Positions 13,446 through 25,100 of a stretch of 64,000 bases of DNA are shown in pieces. The stretch lies in the NCBI RefSeq assembly GCF_963576615.1, contig NC_088708.1, positions 27,287,191 through 27,351,190 on the forward strand, read 5' to 3'. Source of the DNA: Watersipora subatra. Taxonomy: Eukaryota; Bryozoa; Gymnolaemata; Cheilostomatida; Watersiporidae. Below the pieces are notes generated by a model. It ran no database searches, was not told the DNA's origin, and saw only the letters and a list, made by a program, of their open reading frames with translations. The stretch's first letter is position 1, and each line of letters starts with the position of its first letter. Position numbers and translations under genes: made by a program.

Positions 13446-13775
13446 CTTGATCACCGATTCGGAGTTGCCTTTCCGCTGTAATTATCATTTCCCACAATTC
13501 CGTTCTCTTCCCAGTTACCATTAAGCAACATGGTGTCGTTGGTATTTCATTATTAGTCGTAAGCGTTATATAAGGCTGTACATGTTTTATCACATTACAA
13601 TTTTTATGTATGCACTCAGTCGAAATCGATTGTTATTGCAAATTTATGGTCAAGCTTTTGCAGTCAAAATATTGCATTTTATTAATAGAAGCAGGATAGT
13701 TAGGGTTACAAATACGCTTTGCTCTTAAATGTTGCATATATAAATATATATTATTTAGACGCTCGGGCTTACTCA

Positions 13776-16700
13776 ATGGATTTATTTGGGAAAACATCAA
13801 ACACTGCCACCAAGAAAAAGTCGCCGTTTCAAACCGAACTAGCTGCAACGATGCGTGAGAGAAAAGCTAGAGGTCTTGCGGCCGATTTAACAGAAACTGA
13901 AGAAGACGATGACGATGTATCGGCCAGCGACGAAGATGGTACAAATTCTTTTTCCATTTTATGTCCGTTGTAATTTTTTTATAATGTTTAACTGTGTTCT
14001 CTCCAATCCTCTTTATTGTTTCATTAAAATGCTGGCAGGTTTATGATGGCAAAAATTTTCTTTAAGAGTTATTAATGCATTTTTCTTGATTAAGTTGCCT
14101 TTATCAGCCCATTCTATGTAGTAGAACTGCGATGATATTTAAATTTGGAGCAGAATAACTAAGTTCAATCATATGTGCTTGAAACTAGGTGATCTTTATT
14201 CAAGCATAATGTTACATAGGCTTTCTTGTTTAATTAAAACTAGCCATCAATTCGGTCAGTTGATAATAAGAAAGGTGGCACAGTGGGAAGACGGCTAGCA
14301 AATATTGTCTCCTTGTTTTAAAGAAATCTTGAAAACTTAGTGTTTCACTTAGTTTTAAAATAATAACATCTGCCAACTTTCCTAAACAGCTATATAATTG
14401 GTTATTGCGTAATACAACATATATTATTCAAACCATTCGTTCTACAGATCTATTGGCAACATTTACTAAGAAAACTAATGGCACTGCAAGATCACAGTCG
14501 TCCTGGAAGCCAGAGCTAGAAGCAAAACAACAGCCTCCAAAACCACAGATGCGCACAACCTTGAAAGACAATCAGTCAAAACATAAAATTCCCTTCAAGT
14601 ATGCAACAGAAATTGAGTTGGTGGAGTAATTATTTCTAATATTGCTTTAGCAGCAGCAGTTCACGCCATTTTTCATGACTTGAAAATAATTGTCAGTAGA
14701 GGTAGGAGGGCACATACACACTAATAGGTTAGCTGTTACAACAGATTTTATTGTGATTTTAGACCCACCAGTGAATTGGATCACTATATGAGAGATGATA
14801 TTGATGAGGTTGATAACATGGGACAGACTCAGAAGAAACCCTGGCAGCCTCCACAATTCAAAGAGTTTTCTACAGAACAATATACTAAGTAGGCTTCTAT
14901 TTACTCTATTAAATTTGCAGGTGCAATAAATGCACTTTTTCAGGAAATAGAATACCACTGTTGCTGGTTACAACAGTTTCTGGCAGCTCCATAGTAGCAA
15001 ACGGTTAAGACCCGTTGTTTGTGATTTGTTATAGTTTAAAAAGTATTTATACTTAGCAGCTGCCTTAGTCAGCTCTCAATATTGGCATTGATAATCCATT
15101 GGAAACTCGCTATTGTGTTTTTAATTGTTGGCACTCCTTTGTAATTTGGCTATAATTTACTGCAGAGAATCACCAAGTCTAGAAGATCACCTGACTAGGC
15201 AAACGCCGTTGATCAGGAAGCCACAACATGCACTAATGGAAGAGGATGAAGATGAAGAACTTACGGGAGCATACACACGACAGCTGGAGCAAATGGAGAA
15301 GCAGGGGAAATCGCCCTTAGGTATACCAACCCAATTTTATATCACAACTCCACTAAGCATTTTTAGCCCACAAATAGCATAGTTGTGAGTTTTATTGATT
15401 TTCAACCGACATTTTATTTGTTTTTGAAGGGCAACAATCTCCATCTGATAGACTAACTCCAACAAATAGACAAAGCCCATTTGGTGATCAGTCCAAAGTA
15501 AACAAGACTGAAGCCATATTTGGCAGTCTCAAATCACAGAAACCAGGTAACGGTATCAATGACATATTCGGAAAGCGTAAAAGTCCAACCGATCCAGAAT
15601 TATTTGGTGGTATAAAGAATTTGAGTGATGGCCTTGCTGGTATTGAGCGAGGATCCCCACAACTTGGGAATAAACAAAGCCAACATACTGACATCTTTGG
15701 ACGTAAAACGCCACAAGAAGTTACAGGCCGTAAAACACCACAAGATTTACCTGGACGCAAAACCTCACATGAAAGCCTATCAGGACGTAAAACACCACAA
15801 GGAGATGCGCCAGGGCGTAAAACACCACAAGGAGATGCGACGGGGCGTAAAACACCACAAGATGTTGCTGGACAAAGAATAGCGAAACAAGATATGTTCG
15901 GTAGAGGAAGTCCTAAATCGCCGTCATTCGATCGGCGAATTTCTGGAGACCAAGGTGACTTTACTAGGCAGTCAGCAGGTGACAACGCATTTGGAAGAAA
16001 GACGAGAACCGAAAGCCCACCTTTTCAATCAAAACAATTTGGAAGATCTTCCACCAGTCCTTTTGAGAGAGAAGGCGTATCTCCACAGCTTGGTCAAAAT
16101 CAGGCAAAACCACAGCCAACTATCAGAAAAGGTTCATATATGTCGAAGCTTCTTGCCGACACAGGAGAAGAAAAAGATTCTGATTTAATACCCAAAACTC
16201 GAACATCCTACATCAATAACCTGCTTAATGATGATACAACGGAGAACAGCTCGGTGGGTTACAATGAGTATCTGTGTCCAACTTGCACTCACGTTTCTAT
16301 TGATTAAGATTTATTTAGTTTTTTAAATCTATCTATTGGTTTATCTGTTGCTAAGAATATTAGCAAAAATTGTTTTATATATTGTATTTAAAATCTCAAC
16401 TACCAGTAGCATTTTTGGATATTACCCAGTATTACGTAGAACAGCTACGATACATATACAGTAAAGCTGGCAATAATTTGGCGGCTTTAGTATTCATGCA
16501 CTTCAACCTTTGTTTCAGATTTTAATACAAAGGTATAATTTGCCCAGTTCTGACGTTACGCTGTTTCAACTATTTTTCAACGTTGTTTCAAATTGTTCTT
16601 CGCCTCAGATGATTTAAATGTTTATGACATTCTACCTATGATGACTAGTTTATCCTCAACTGGATTGTGGCTGTTTATACGTCGGCTCATGTTGACAGAC

Positions 16701-19700
16701 ATGCAGTCCTTTTTTGGATAATCTATTGGGGGATGACGAAACTGACAGGCGTCAGCCACGTCCACGACAACGTAGACAAAGACCAGATGATTCCGCCCTT
16801 GCAGAGGAACGGGAAAGTTCGGTTGGTCGCGACGTAAACAAGGACCCTATGATGATAGCGCAAATGGAAAAGGAAAGAGAAGAAAGGTACTTTTCCTCTA
16901 GTAAATAGAATTAAAATAAAAAAGATTAAAAGAACATTATAAGCAAAATAAAAGTGTGTTATTTAATGATACTGAAATGCTTGGCAAGGCAAGATATTAC
17001 ATGCATTTTTTTCCGAGGTTACATGTTTGTTACAATGCATTACCATTCATTTTGTTAAATTCCCAAAATAAATAATTTGATGTACTACTACAAAGGTTGT
17101 TCAGATCTTTTTTGAATGTGTTTCAGGCTGTTATGGTGGTCTTCCTGACTTTGTTGGGCTCTGAATTTGTTTGCGGTAGTTTGAAACCCTGGTTATGTTC
17201 TGTTTGTTATTATAGCTTTCCACAGACTTGATTTAAGTTATTTATTCCAAATCTATCAGACTGAATAGACAGTTTATACGGAGTAAGTGTTTCTGGCTGT
17301 GTCAGCTTTAGGAATGATGTTGGCCTCACAGCCTCTGTCTGTCTTACAAGCTGAACTCTCACTCATATTGTATTTATTTTCACATGTCCTCTTACAGGCG
17401 ACAGAAGAGTCAAGGAGCTGCTACAACTGAAGGTGAACAAGCTAGCTTTGATATCGAAGAGGTGGCTGATGCTCAGAATCCTCTCGCGATGACATACATT
17501 CAGCCGGAAACAGTGAATCTGTGAGCATCAGATAAGTTTTCTTTGCTCACATAGCTGCGTCATAGGTCAATGTTAGTCTTTGCTTGTATCTTTGCAAAAC
17601 CATTCAAGTATAAAATGTTCATTTATCAGGTGAAACCTCATGACCCAGTTTAATCAACATGATCATTTTATACAAGTTCATAAAAAGTCGAATTAGCAGC
17701 AGAAGTTGTGATAAGTGAAAAACATGGCCAATCTTGTGAAAATAAAACATTGCACCTCAAGCACAAGCATTATACCATTGCCAATTTTTATCAAAAATAT
17801 AAAAAACTGTATATTTTTGAAATCCTCAGGATGTACCAATCTGATTCTAGTATTTCTTTCTTAAGTTGTGATCAACTTGTGATATTGCCCTGTAAGTCTG
17901 GGAAGTGATATCCTGACTTTTGTTTATGCATACTCATACACAAGATCCAGACATTTAAAGGGTTAGGGGCACCAATAGAATCCAGGAAGATTTGAGTATG
18001 TAGTATGGCAAAGTGTGAGAAATTTCAAAGATTTTGGTGTTCTAAGAAGTCTTGCAAATGCAAAGTGTTCTAAATCTGGTGCTGTAAGACAATAAAAAAA
18101 TTTGAGTGAGATGCAATTAAAGTGATTCAACATACTTAAAACCTATTCCAATCTACCTAGCTGGAACCTGAGTAGATAACTCACATTCATAGCACTTTTG
18201 ATATACAGTTTACAGGGATTCTCTTATAAACTACTTAAATTTGAGATATACTGTATGTCAGTTTGTGGCTACATAACGACTGGCTTGTTCCTTCGCAAGG
18301 ATTTCACTTTTCATTGTTATCATTTTGTGTCATGTTGCAAGTCTGTAGTGAGTCTAGTGTAAGTAGTATATGTGGTTATCTAGGAAGAACAAAGAAAAGG
18401 CCCTTCGCAAACCTCAGTCAAGGAGATCTTCTGCAAATCAACATTCCTCTCCGAGCTCGAGCGACTTGAGCTTTGAAAGCGCATCAGACATTCGCAATTA
18501 TATTTACAAGGAATGGAGTGAAAAGAAACTTGCAGCTTCTAAGACAAACCTGAAGGAGAAGAAAAGGCAGGAAAAAGAAGAGGAGTTAAAAAAACAAAAG
18601 GTTACTGTAATGATAACTAAATTTCCACATTTTTCCGTTTTTTTGTCATTTTAATCATCCGCAAACAAGATCTTCTGTAACGTAGTCTGTGGTTGAAACG
18701 CCACCAGCTTTCATTACTAAAAGCATTGAAAAGCTTTTCAATTAACACAGGAGAAGGATGACAAAAGGCTTGAAAATGAGGCGACATTCCGAACATGGAA
18801 GAAAAACAAGTCTGGGATCCTGAAAGAACAGGTCAAAAGTAAGCGGCTAGCGGAAGAAAAAGAAAAGGAGAAGTTGGCAAATGAGCTTCAGAAAAAGCAA
18901 GATGCAGCTAAGGTAGTCATATGACCTTCCAATCACCATTAAATCAGTACTATATTACTAAAGATAAGATGTCCCTGCGGTAAAATCCCTGACATTTCAA
19001 CTCAGGTTTTTCATCACTTTCAGCATAACTTGCAATTGGCTTCATGAAATACTCGATGAATGGCTGGCATTGCACAGGTGATAAAAAACATTTACCATTC
19101 TAACTTTTAAATGAAGGTGTTTGTTTATTTCTGTCTGTGTCCGGCCAATGCGTAATTCAAATACCTGACAGCTCGAGGCATAGCTAAAACGGATTGTTGA
19201 ACAACATTTCTTCTTATTTTACACATTCGTTCAAGGTTTAAAATAGCTTATAAACAGGTGTGGGTAATAGCTTATAAACAGGTGTGGGTAATAGCTTATA
19301 GCAGGTAATGCAGTTGCCATTGGCTAAGTTTCTTTATTTAATAAATTTGAGTAACTTAAGCTACTCTAAATTTTTACTATAATAAGAGCCGTCCTTTCAT
19401 CTAGGCGTAAAGAAAAATACTGCACCTCACAGGAATCGAACCCATACATTCTGCAGATGCAGGAAAGTGAAGTCAAGCGAAAACTACCACTAAGCCACGC
19501 AGCTAGCTTTGCGCTGATTGGATTTTGTAGTTATAATCGCTACGCGTCATGATCTCTCACGCAATCATGATCTCTCACGCAATCATGATCTCTCACGCAA
19601 TCATGATCTCTCACGCAATCATGATCTCTCACGCAATCATGATCTCTCACGCAATCATGATCTCTCACGCAATCATGATCTCTCACGCAATCATGATCTC

Positions 19701-21924
19701 TCACGCAATCATGATCTCTCACGCAATCATGATCTCTCACGCAATCATGATCTCTCACGCAATCATGATCTCTCACGCAATCATGATCTCTCACGCAATC
19801 ATGATCTCTCACGCAATCATGATCTCTCACGCAATCATGATCTCTCACGCAATCATGATCTCTCACGCAATCATGATCTCTCACGCAATCATGATCTCTC
19901 ACGCAATCATGATCTCTCACGCAATCATGATCTCTCACGCAATCATGATCTCTCACGCAATCATGATCTCTCACGCAATCATGATCTCTCACGCAATCAT
20001 GATCTCTCACGCAATCATGATCTCTCACGCAATCATGATCTCTCACGCAATCATGATCTCTCACGCAATCATGATCTCTCACGCAATCATGATCTCTCAC
20101 GCAATCATGATCTCTCACGCAATCATGATCTCTCACGCAATCATGATCTCTCACGCAATCATGATCTCTCACGCAATCATGATCTCTCACGCAATCATGA
20201 TCTCTCACGCAATCATGATCTCTCACGCAATCATGATCTCTCACGCAATCATGATCTCTCACGCAATCATGATCTTCTAGCATGCCAATATTATTCAAGC
20301 GTGCTAATTATTTTATAGTATTGCATGTAGGCGGTGTGGTGTAGAGAATAATACGGCTGTCTGCAGAACTGCTGTTTCTGAGTACAATGCCAGTGCAGTG
20401 GTATTTTTTACTTTCACCTATCTTTTACTTTCAGCTATTCCTTTAACATTATCGCTATAACTGTACATTTTAACTGTATATTGATGACAAACCAACAAAT
20501 GCCTAGATTTATATATATACATGTAGATTGTTATTAATATGATTGCTCAGACTTGTGTTTCGCATCACTCGCTCCGCTAAGTTAAAGCTTATGTGTATGT
20601 CACAGCGGACATTTAAAAGTCTAACTTGGACAAACTCTCAGTAACCTTTCTCTTCCAACATCTCCATACCTAATGGTAATGACAGCACATAGTTTGAAAC
20701 AGAAGCTTAGGGTAAATATAACTGCTGGGAATAAACTTTTTATGTGGATCTGCAAATCATTACCCTGTTAAGCGTACAGGAGTAACTGAAAAGAAGATAT
20801 CAGATAAAATGCATTGTGAAACCATTGCTTTTACAAATTGAAAATGTCATTTCAATTCTCCCACTAGAATTATGACTGGACGCAGTTCACCCAAATCAGT
20901 ACTTGCACTTATTGACTTGATGACATATGTCTCCAGTAGTATCACCAAATGGTTTTTGTATAACTTGTTATTTAGCTTGATGTTCATTCTTATGTACAGA
21001 TTTTTAAAAAGTGGAAGGAGTCCAAGGATGAGGAAATATTAGAAAATCGAGAGAAGCAGCGAAAGAGCTTGTCATCAACTTTGGCTGAAAAACAGGAACT
21101 AGAGGCAAGGAAGCAGAAGGATGCCGAAGGCGCCTTTTTAGGCTGGTCAGTGCCTGGAAGTTTAAATAACTGTGGTCTATTAACCTTTCAAATACAACCG
21201 TAATCTGTTAACACTTTAAACATAACCATTGTCTGTTAATCCATTAAATATAACCGTAGTCTTTTAAACATAATCATAGCCTGTTAACACTTTGAATATA
21301 ACCGTAGTCTGTTAACACTTTGAATACATGCATAACCTTAATCTGTTAATCATTTGAATGAAATTGGTTTGCCCAGCTAAACTTGTTAAATTGGTTTTCA
21401 ATTAGGGTTCAATTAGACTGGATTCACGGGGTCTAGTTATTCAACTATAAAGTACACTAATGGATTGATCAGAGTGTGTAAATGAACATTCTCCCTTAAG
21501 GAAAAAAGCAAAGGAAAGGCAACTCCAAAAAATGAAGCAACAAGAAAAAGAGGTTAAGCAGAATACATCACCGAAGATGAATGAGCGCAGACGGAGAGAG
21601 ATAGAGGCTGAGCAGCTCTATGATAAGTGGTTGCAGAAGAAGGTAGCGTGAATCCTATGCTCTCTATTACTTGCTAGAATTTCTTACTGCTAGAATATTA
21701 TATAACAGAATTATTCATAGAGTATAATTAATGAAATAAGCCACCGAACCCTTTTCATTAACCTTTTGAAGCCTGTCTCATCAATAAGACTAAGAGCATC
21801 GATTGTCCTGGTATTACAGGAAGAACAAAACAAAAAAGAAAGGATGCAAGCCAAGAGACAATCCAACCAATCACCCCGTCCGGCTTGGAGCCCAGCTAAC
21901 AAAACGATACCATATGGTAGATAG
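13776..21924 (+). CDS. MAP9: Microtubule-associated protein 9 (MAP9/ASAP-like), 12 exons
   Basis: MAP9 binds and stabilises spindle and ciliary microtubules. Exons: 13776-13938, 14448-14598, 14763-14888, 15166-15320, 15430-16267, 16707-16886, 17398-17520, 18384-18600, 18751-18912, 21000-21145, 21501-21642, 21820-21924. They total 2508 nt (835 aa) with all phases consistent. Family signs: an N-terminal PFQTELAATMRERKARG block; IRNYIYKEWSEKK near residue 617 (compare vertebrate IRAAVYQEWLEKK); then repeated 'F/Y-x-x-W-K-x-K' units in a long Lys/Glu-rich helix to about residue 800 (FRTWKKNK, FKKWKESK, FLGWKKAK, YDKWLQKK); and a C-terminal RPAWSPANKTIP matching the family's PPWSPPSRTVF. The middle exon (838 bp) is low-complexity and includes six tandem GRKTPQ-type units at about residues 288-343. 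The identity rests mainly on the C-terminal half; the middle is poorly conserved in the family. Confidence 0.9.
17855..18290 (+). repeat. Dispersed repeat, copy 2 (MAP9 intron 7)
   Basis: Collinear with 13020-13445 in the same orientation, sharing segments such as ctaagaagtcttgcaaatgc and cagtttgtggctacat. It ends about 95 bp before the MAP9 exon 8 acceptor (exon starts at 18384). Confidence 0.7.
19426..19510 (-). repeat. tRNA-like (SINE head) sequence
   Basis: On the reverse strand the order is a tRNA A-box-like tggcttagtggtag, then a B-box-like gggttcgattcctg about 40 nt on. The arms do not fold into a clean cloverleaf, so a tRNA-derived repeat is more likely than a working tRNA gene. It lies about 40 bp from the 18-bp satellite. 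Confidence 0.5.
19549..20274. repeat. 18-bp satellite, about 40 identical copies
   Basis: The unit ATGATCTCTCACGCAATC is repeated about 40 times with no difference that I could see. It fills part of MAP9 intron 9. Because 18 is divisible by 3 and the unit has no stop in several frames, long frames stay open on both strands (repeats of MISHAI and DLSRNH on +, CVRDHD on -). These are by-products, not genes. Each junction carries the palindrome ATCATGAT. Confidence 0.97.
20330..20400 (+). repeat. tRNA-like sequence after the 18-bp satellite
   Basis: Reads ggtggtgtagagaat-style 5' D-arm sequence, then gtctgcagaact (anticodon-arm-like) and a B-box-like ctgagtacaatgcc. It points away from the tRNA-like sequence at 19426-19510, so the satellite sits between two divergent tRNA-like heads. 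Probably SINE-derived. Confidence 0.4.
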
Positions 21925-22135
21925 TAAGATAGCACCAGTTTCATTTTTCATGCCTTCATTTCCATAGATGCGCCGCGTTTATACAGATTGCATTCTGCAT
22001 CAAATCAGTAGAATTAGTATCAGAGATGGCCTAAAGCTTTAGTAATGTATTTTCTATTTATCTATTATTACAATTTATATACAACTTGCTATTAGCTACT
22101 AGCTATGACATTAATCAAATACAACGGGTCTTGGC
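21925..22135. other. Tail-to-tail gap between MAP9 and PIGS
   Basis: 211 bp between two converging stop codons. No canonical AATAAA was seen on either strand, so each 3' UTR either uses a variant signal or runs into the other gene, giving antisense 3' ends. Confidence 0.6.
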
Positions 22136-25100
22136 TCAGTCCTCCTTTTCTTTCTGCTGATCCGTTCTTTTACCTCTAAACCACTTGATGGCTGCCAGAG
22201 TGGATGTGAATAGAGGAATTCCAATCGGGAGAAACAAGGGAATGTAGATTGCGAATCTAGGAACAAAACACAGTTAACATATCCAGTGCATTGAAAAACA
22301 GGGTACCAGAATGGTTAATGGCTATCCTTAACAATGGTTAAGATATGTAGTAATTGATGAGGGGCTACCGCAGTGATTACTAGCTAAGATTATGCAGATA
22401 ACAATTACCGGTATTTACAAATTCACAGATAGTGAAGTACTTTAGTTACTGGATTATGACACAGCCTAGCATTATGTTGTTGTAACAATATCAGCCTTTT
22501 TCGGAGAAATGTAACAAATAATTTTTGCTGGGCTGCATCAACTAATTGGTTGTGACTCAGTGTCAGTTTTCAATATTGAGAGAAGCCATGATGCATGGGT
22601 TAGCACTCCGGACTGCCCAGCAACAGGTCTGTAGTTCAAACCCTGCTATGGGTGTCAGGTAGGGCATTCTTAAACCGCCCCTGTGCTCAGGGAGACAACC
22701 CTGGTAGGAAACCGTCTATCAAGAAAACATGTAGAAATATCTAAGCAATTAGAGAAAATTTTATTTTCTATAATGGCTTAATTTCTATAATGACATTTTA
22801 TTTTCTATATAGTTCTATACAAGGTATTCGTTCTAATGAGCAGCCATAGTACATTGGTTAGCACACAGGATTGCCAAGCAATCACAGCGGTTCAACCCTC
22901 AGAATGCCAGGACAGACATGTCCCAAATTTATGCACCAATTTCAGGGCAATTTTGCGTTCATAAGTGGCTCTATCCCAGAGCAGTAACGATGTGTCAATT
23001 TATCAGTAATGATACAAGGTATCCATTTTTCAGCAACCAAAATTACCTAAAACCCAAAGAGTCACATCCAGTAGATGATTAGACTAGTTTAGGATACATA
23101 CTTTTGATCTTCAGGAAAGTAGAGCAGCTCCAACAATGAGGGATCAAAGAATGCTTTCTCTAAAAAGCAACAATTAAAATGTTTGACGCTGTGCATGTCT
23201 CTCAGCAATGCGTGACTCCACTTGACCAGCACCATTGCTCTGAGAGTAAATTCAAAGGGAAATGTTTCAACCAAATGTAACGAGCCTGGTGAGCGTTTGG
23301 AAAGACCATGCGAGATACATGATATTCATGCTTGAAAAGGAGTTGCTCCACATGAGCTCTGTGAGGAAAGCGAGACACAACACTCTTTGGCTTCTGGTTT
23401 TCCTCGAGACTATAGCACTTGGAATATATTTTGCTATGATTATATTCAAGGTGGCTTTTTTGAGCAGAGACCGACTTTACCGACAGATATACTTACGACT
23501 TTTGGGAGGTCAGCGAGTATTCTATCGTTTTCGGCCACACATGGCCCCACGATGGGATTGTCCTTGGAGAGAGGTACTCACCCTTATTGTGATAGGCATT
23601 GTCATACATTTTCTCAGATTTCAAATGAGAGTTCTGCGACACATGCTGACAGTGACGAGCAACCGCATCGAAAAAACTTACAATGCGTACACAACAGAAA
23701 TGATGCCATACAGAGATTTCTAGTAAGAATGTTACCTGCAGAAATCAGGGCTTCTTTGGAGGCAAGGAAAGCTTCATGAATAGCTCCTCGTGTGAGTAAC
23801 CTGTGGCTCTGTTGAACTGCTGCCACTGAGTCCTTCACCTAAGGTTTATATAACGAGAGGTAGCCATAGCCATCCATGGCAATAAATACCAAGGTTTACA
23901 CTTGAAGTTAAGGATTTAAAACGCCAGTAGAAATAGAGAAGCTAACCTGTTCACTGATGTTATCATTGATGATCATATTACGAATATTCTGCACAAGGTT
24001 GGAAAGAGAATAAAGTGCATGAGTAGTGGTGCCAATGTTTTCCACTGTTCGTTGCCTCAACCACTGGTCTATCTCCTGTCAGAATATAGAGTAAGGTAAA
24101 ATACTCATCTAGTCTAAGTTATAATATCACAGAAACTGATCATACATTAATATAAGGAGACCAAATTAATCTATCTTTATTTATAGCTAAAGCAAACACA
24201 GATATGCAGTTATATAATGCAACATGCAATCGTACAATGCAATATTCAGAAATGCAAAATGTATCATACAGTTATATAATATATTTGTAATATAATTGTA
24301 TATTGCGATATTGTATAGATTGCAATATACAACTATATAATGTAACTAGCTGTGCTACCCGGCGTAGCCCGGGTATTAAAAATCGGCTTATAAACAATGA
24401 GAGGTAGTGAGAGTTGCCTGCCACTTGCTATTAGCCTGACACGTTGCCAATGGATAATTTGAGTAATCTTACTAATACGAGTTACCGCTTCTCATGACGC
24501 TGCGTCGTAGCGAAAAACGGTAGCGTATTTGCTCCCATATAGTGACATATATCGCTTGGCAAATCTATCAAGCTCGTGTGACTGAATTGGTAAGGTGTCG
24601 GACTGGCCAACGAGAGGGTCCGAGATAATATCTTCTGCGGTACGTAATCTTTATATTAAGATTTTAATAGCTTTAGATGGACATATACAACAACGGACGA
24701 ATACACAAACTTTGAGAAATAGCTATATAGAAGATATGCAGTTACAAAAAAGCCACCTATACACATATAAATCTCAGTGTTTGTTTGTCATTTTGTTGGT
24801 CTTTTTGTTTTCATTCCTGTGTCCAGGTATAGCGATTAATATCTAGCAATGAACAATCCGCTTTGCGGAGAATTTCAACTTGCGATATTCAAATCACAAC
24901 TCTACAAACCAGCGAACCTAACCACTAAGCTAAGCCTTTTTTTATCATTTTAAATGCGCTTATCTTTAATAAGTATATTCTTATCGCGATCACACATGCT
25001 AAATATGCACTTTTTATTCTTAATTAATATAGTTATTTTTTTAAGAGCTTATCTTTTCACTATTACCAACTTTTTCAATTTTCAATTATGCCGTTTCAAT

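Larger units (their letters stand above)
12143..13775. other. HDAC 3' UTR and HDAC-MAP9 intergenic region
   Basis: The HDAC 3' UTR probably ends soon after the AATAAA at 12283-12288. The rest is AT-rich and without coding signal, apart from a dispersed repeat copy at 13020-13445. The MAP9 promoter and 5' UTR must lie in or beyond that repeat, within about 330 bp of the MAP9 start codon, unless a non-coding first exon exists. Confidence 0.6.

Noticed and set aside
15488-15985. 165-codon frame on the minus strand with GVLRP repeats
   Set aside because: Antisense shadow of the MAP9 repeat exon, which has correct splice sites and family context on the plus strand.
19518-20318. Long open frames on both strands (up to 266 codons)
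   Set aside because: They are translations of the 18-bp satellite, whose length is divisible by 3 and whose unit has no stop in these frames. They are not genes.
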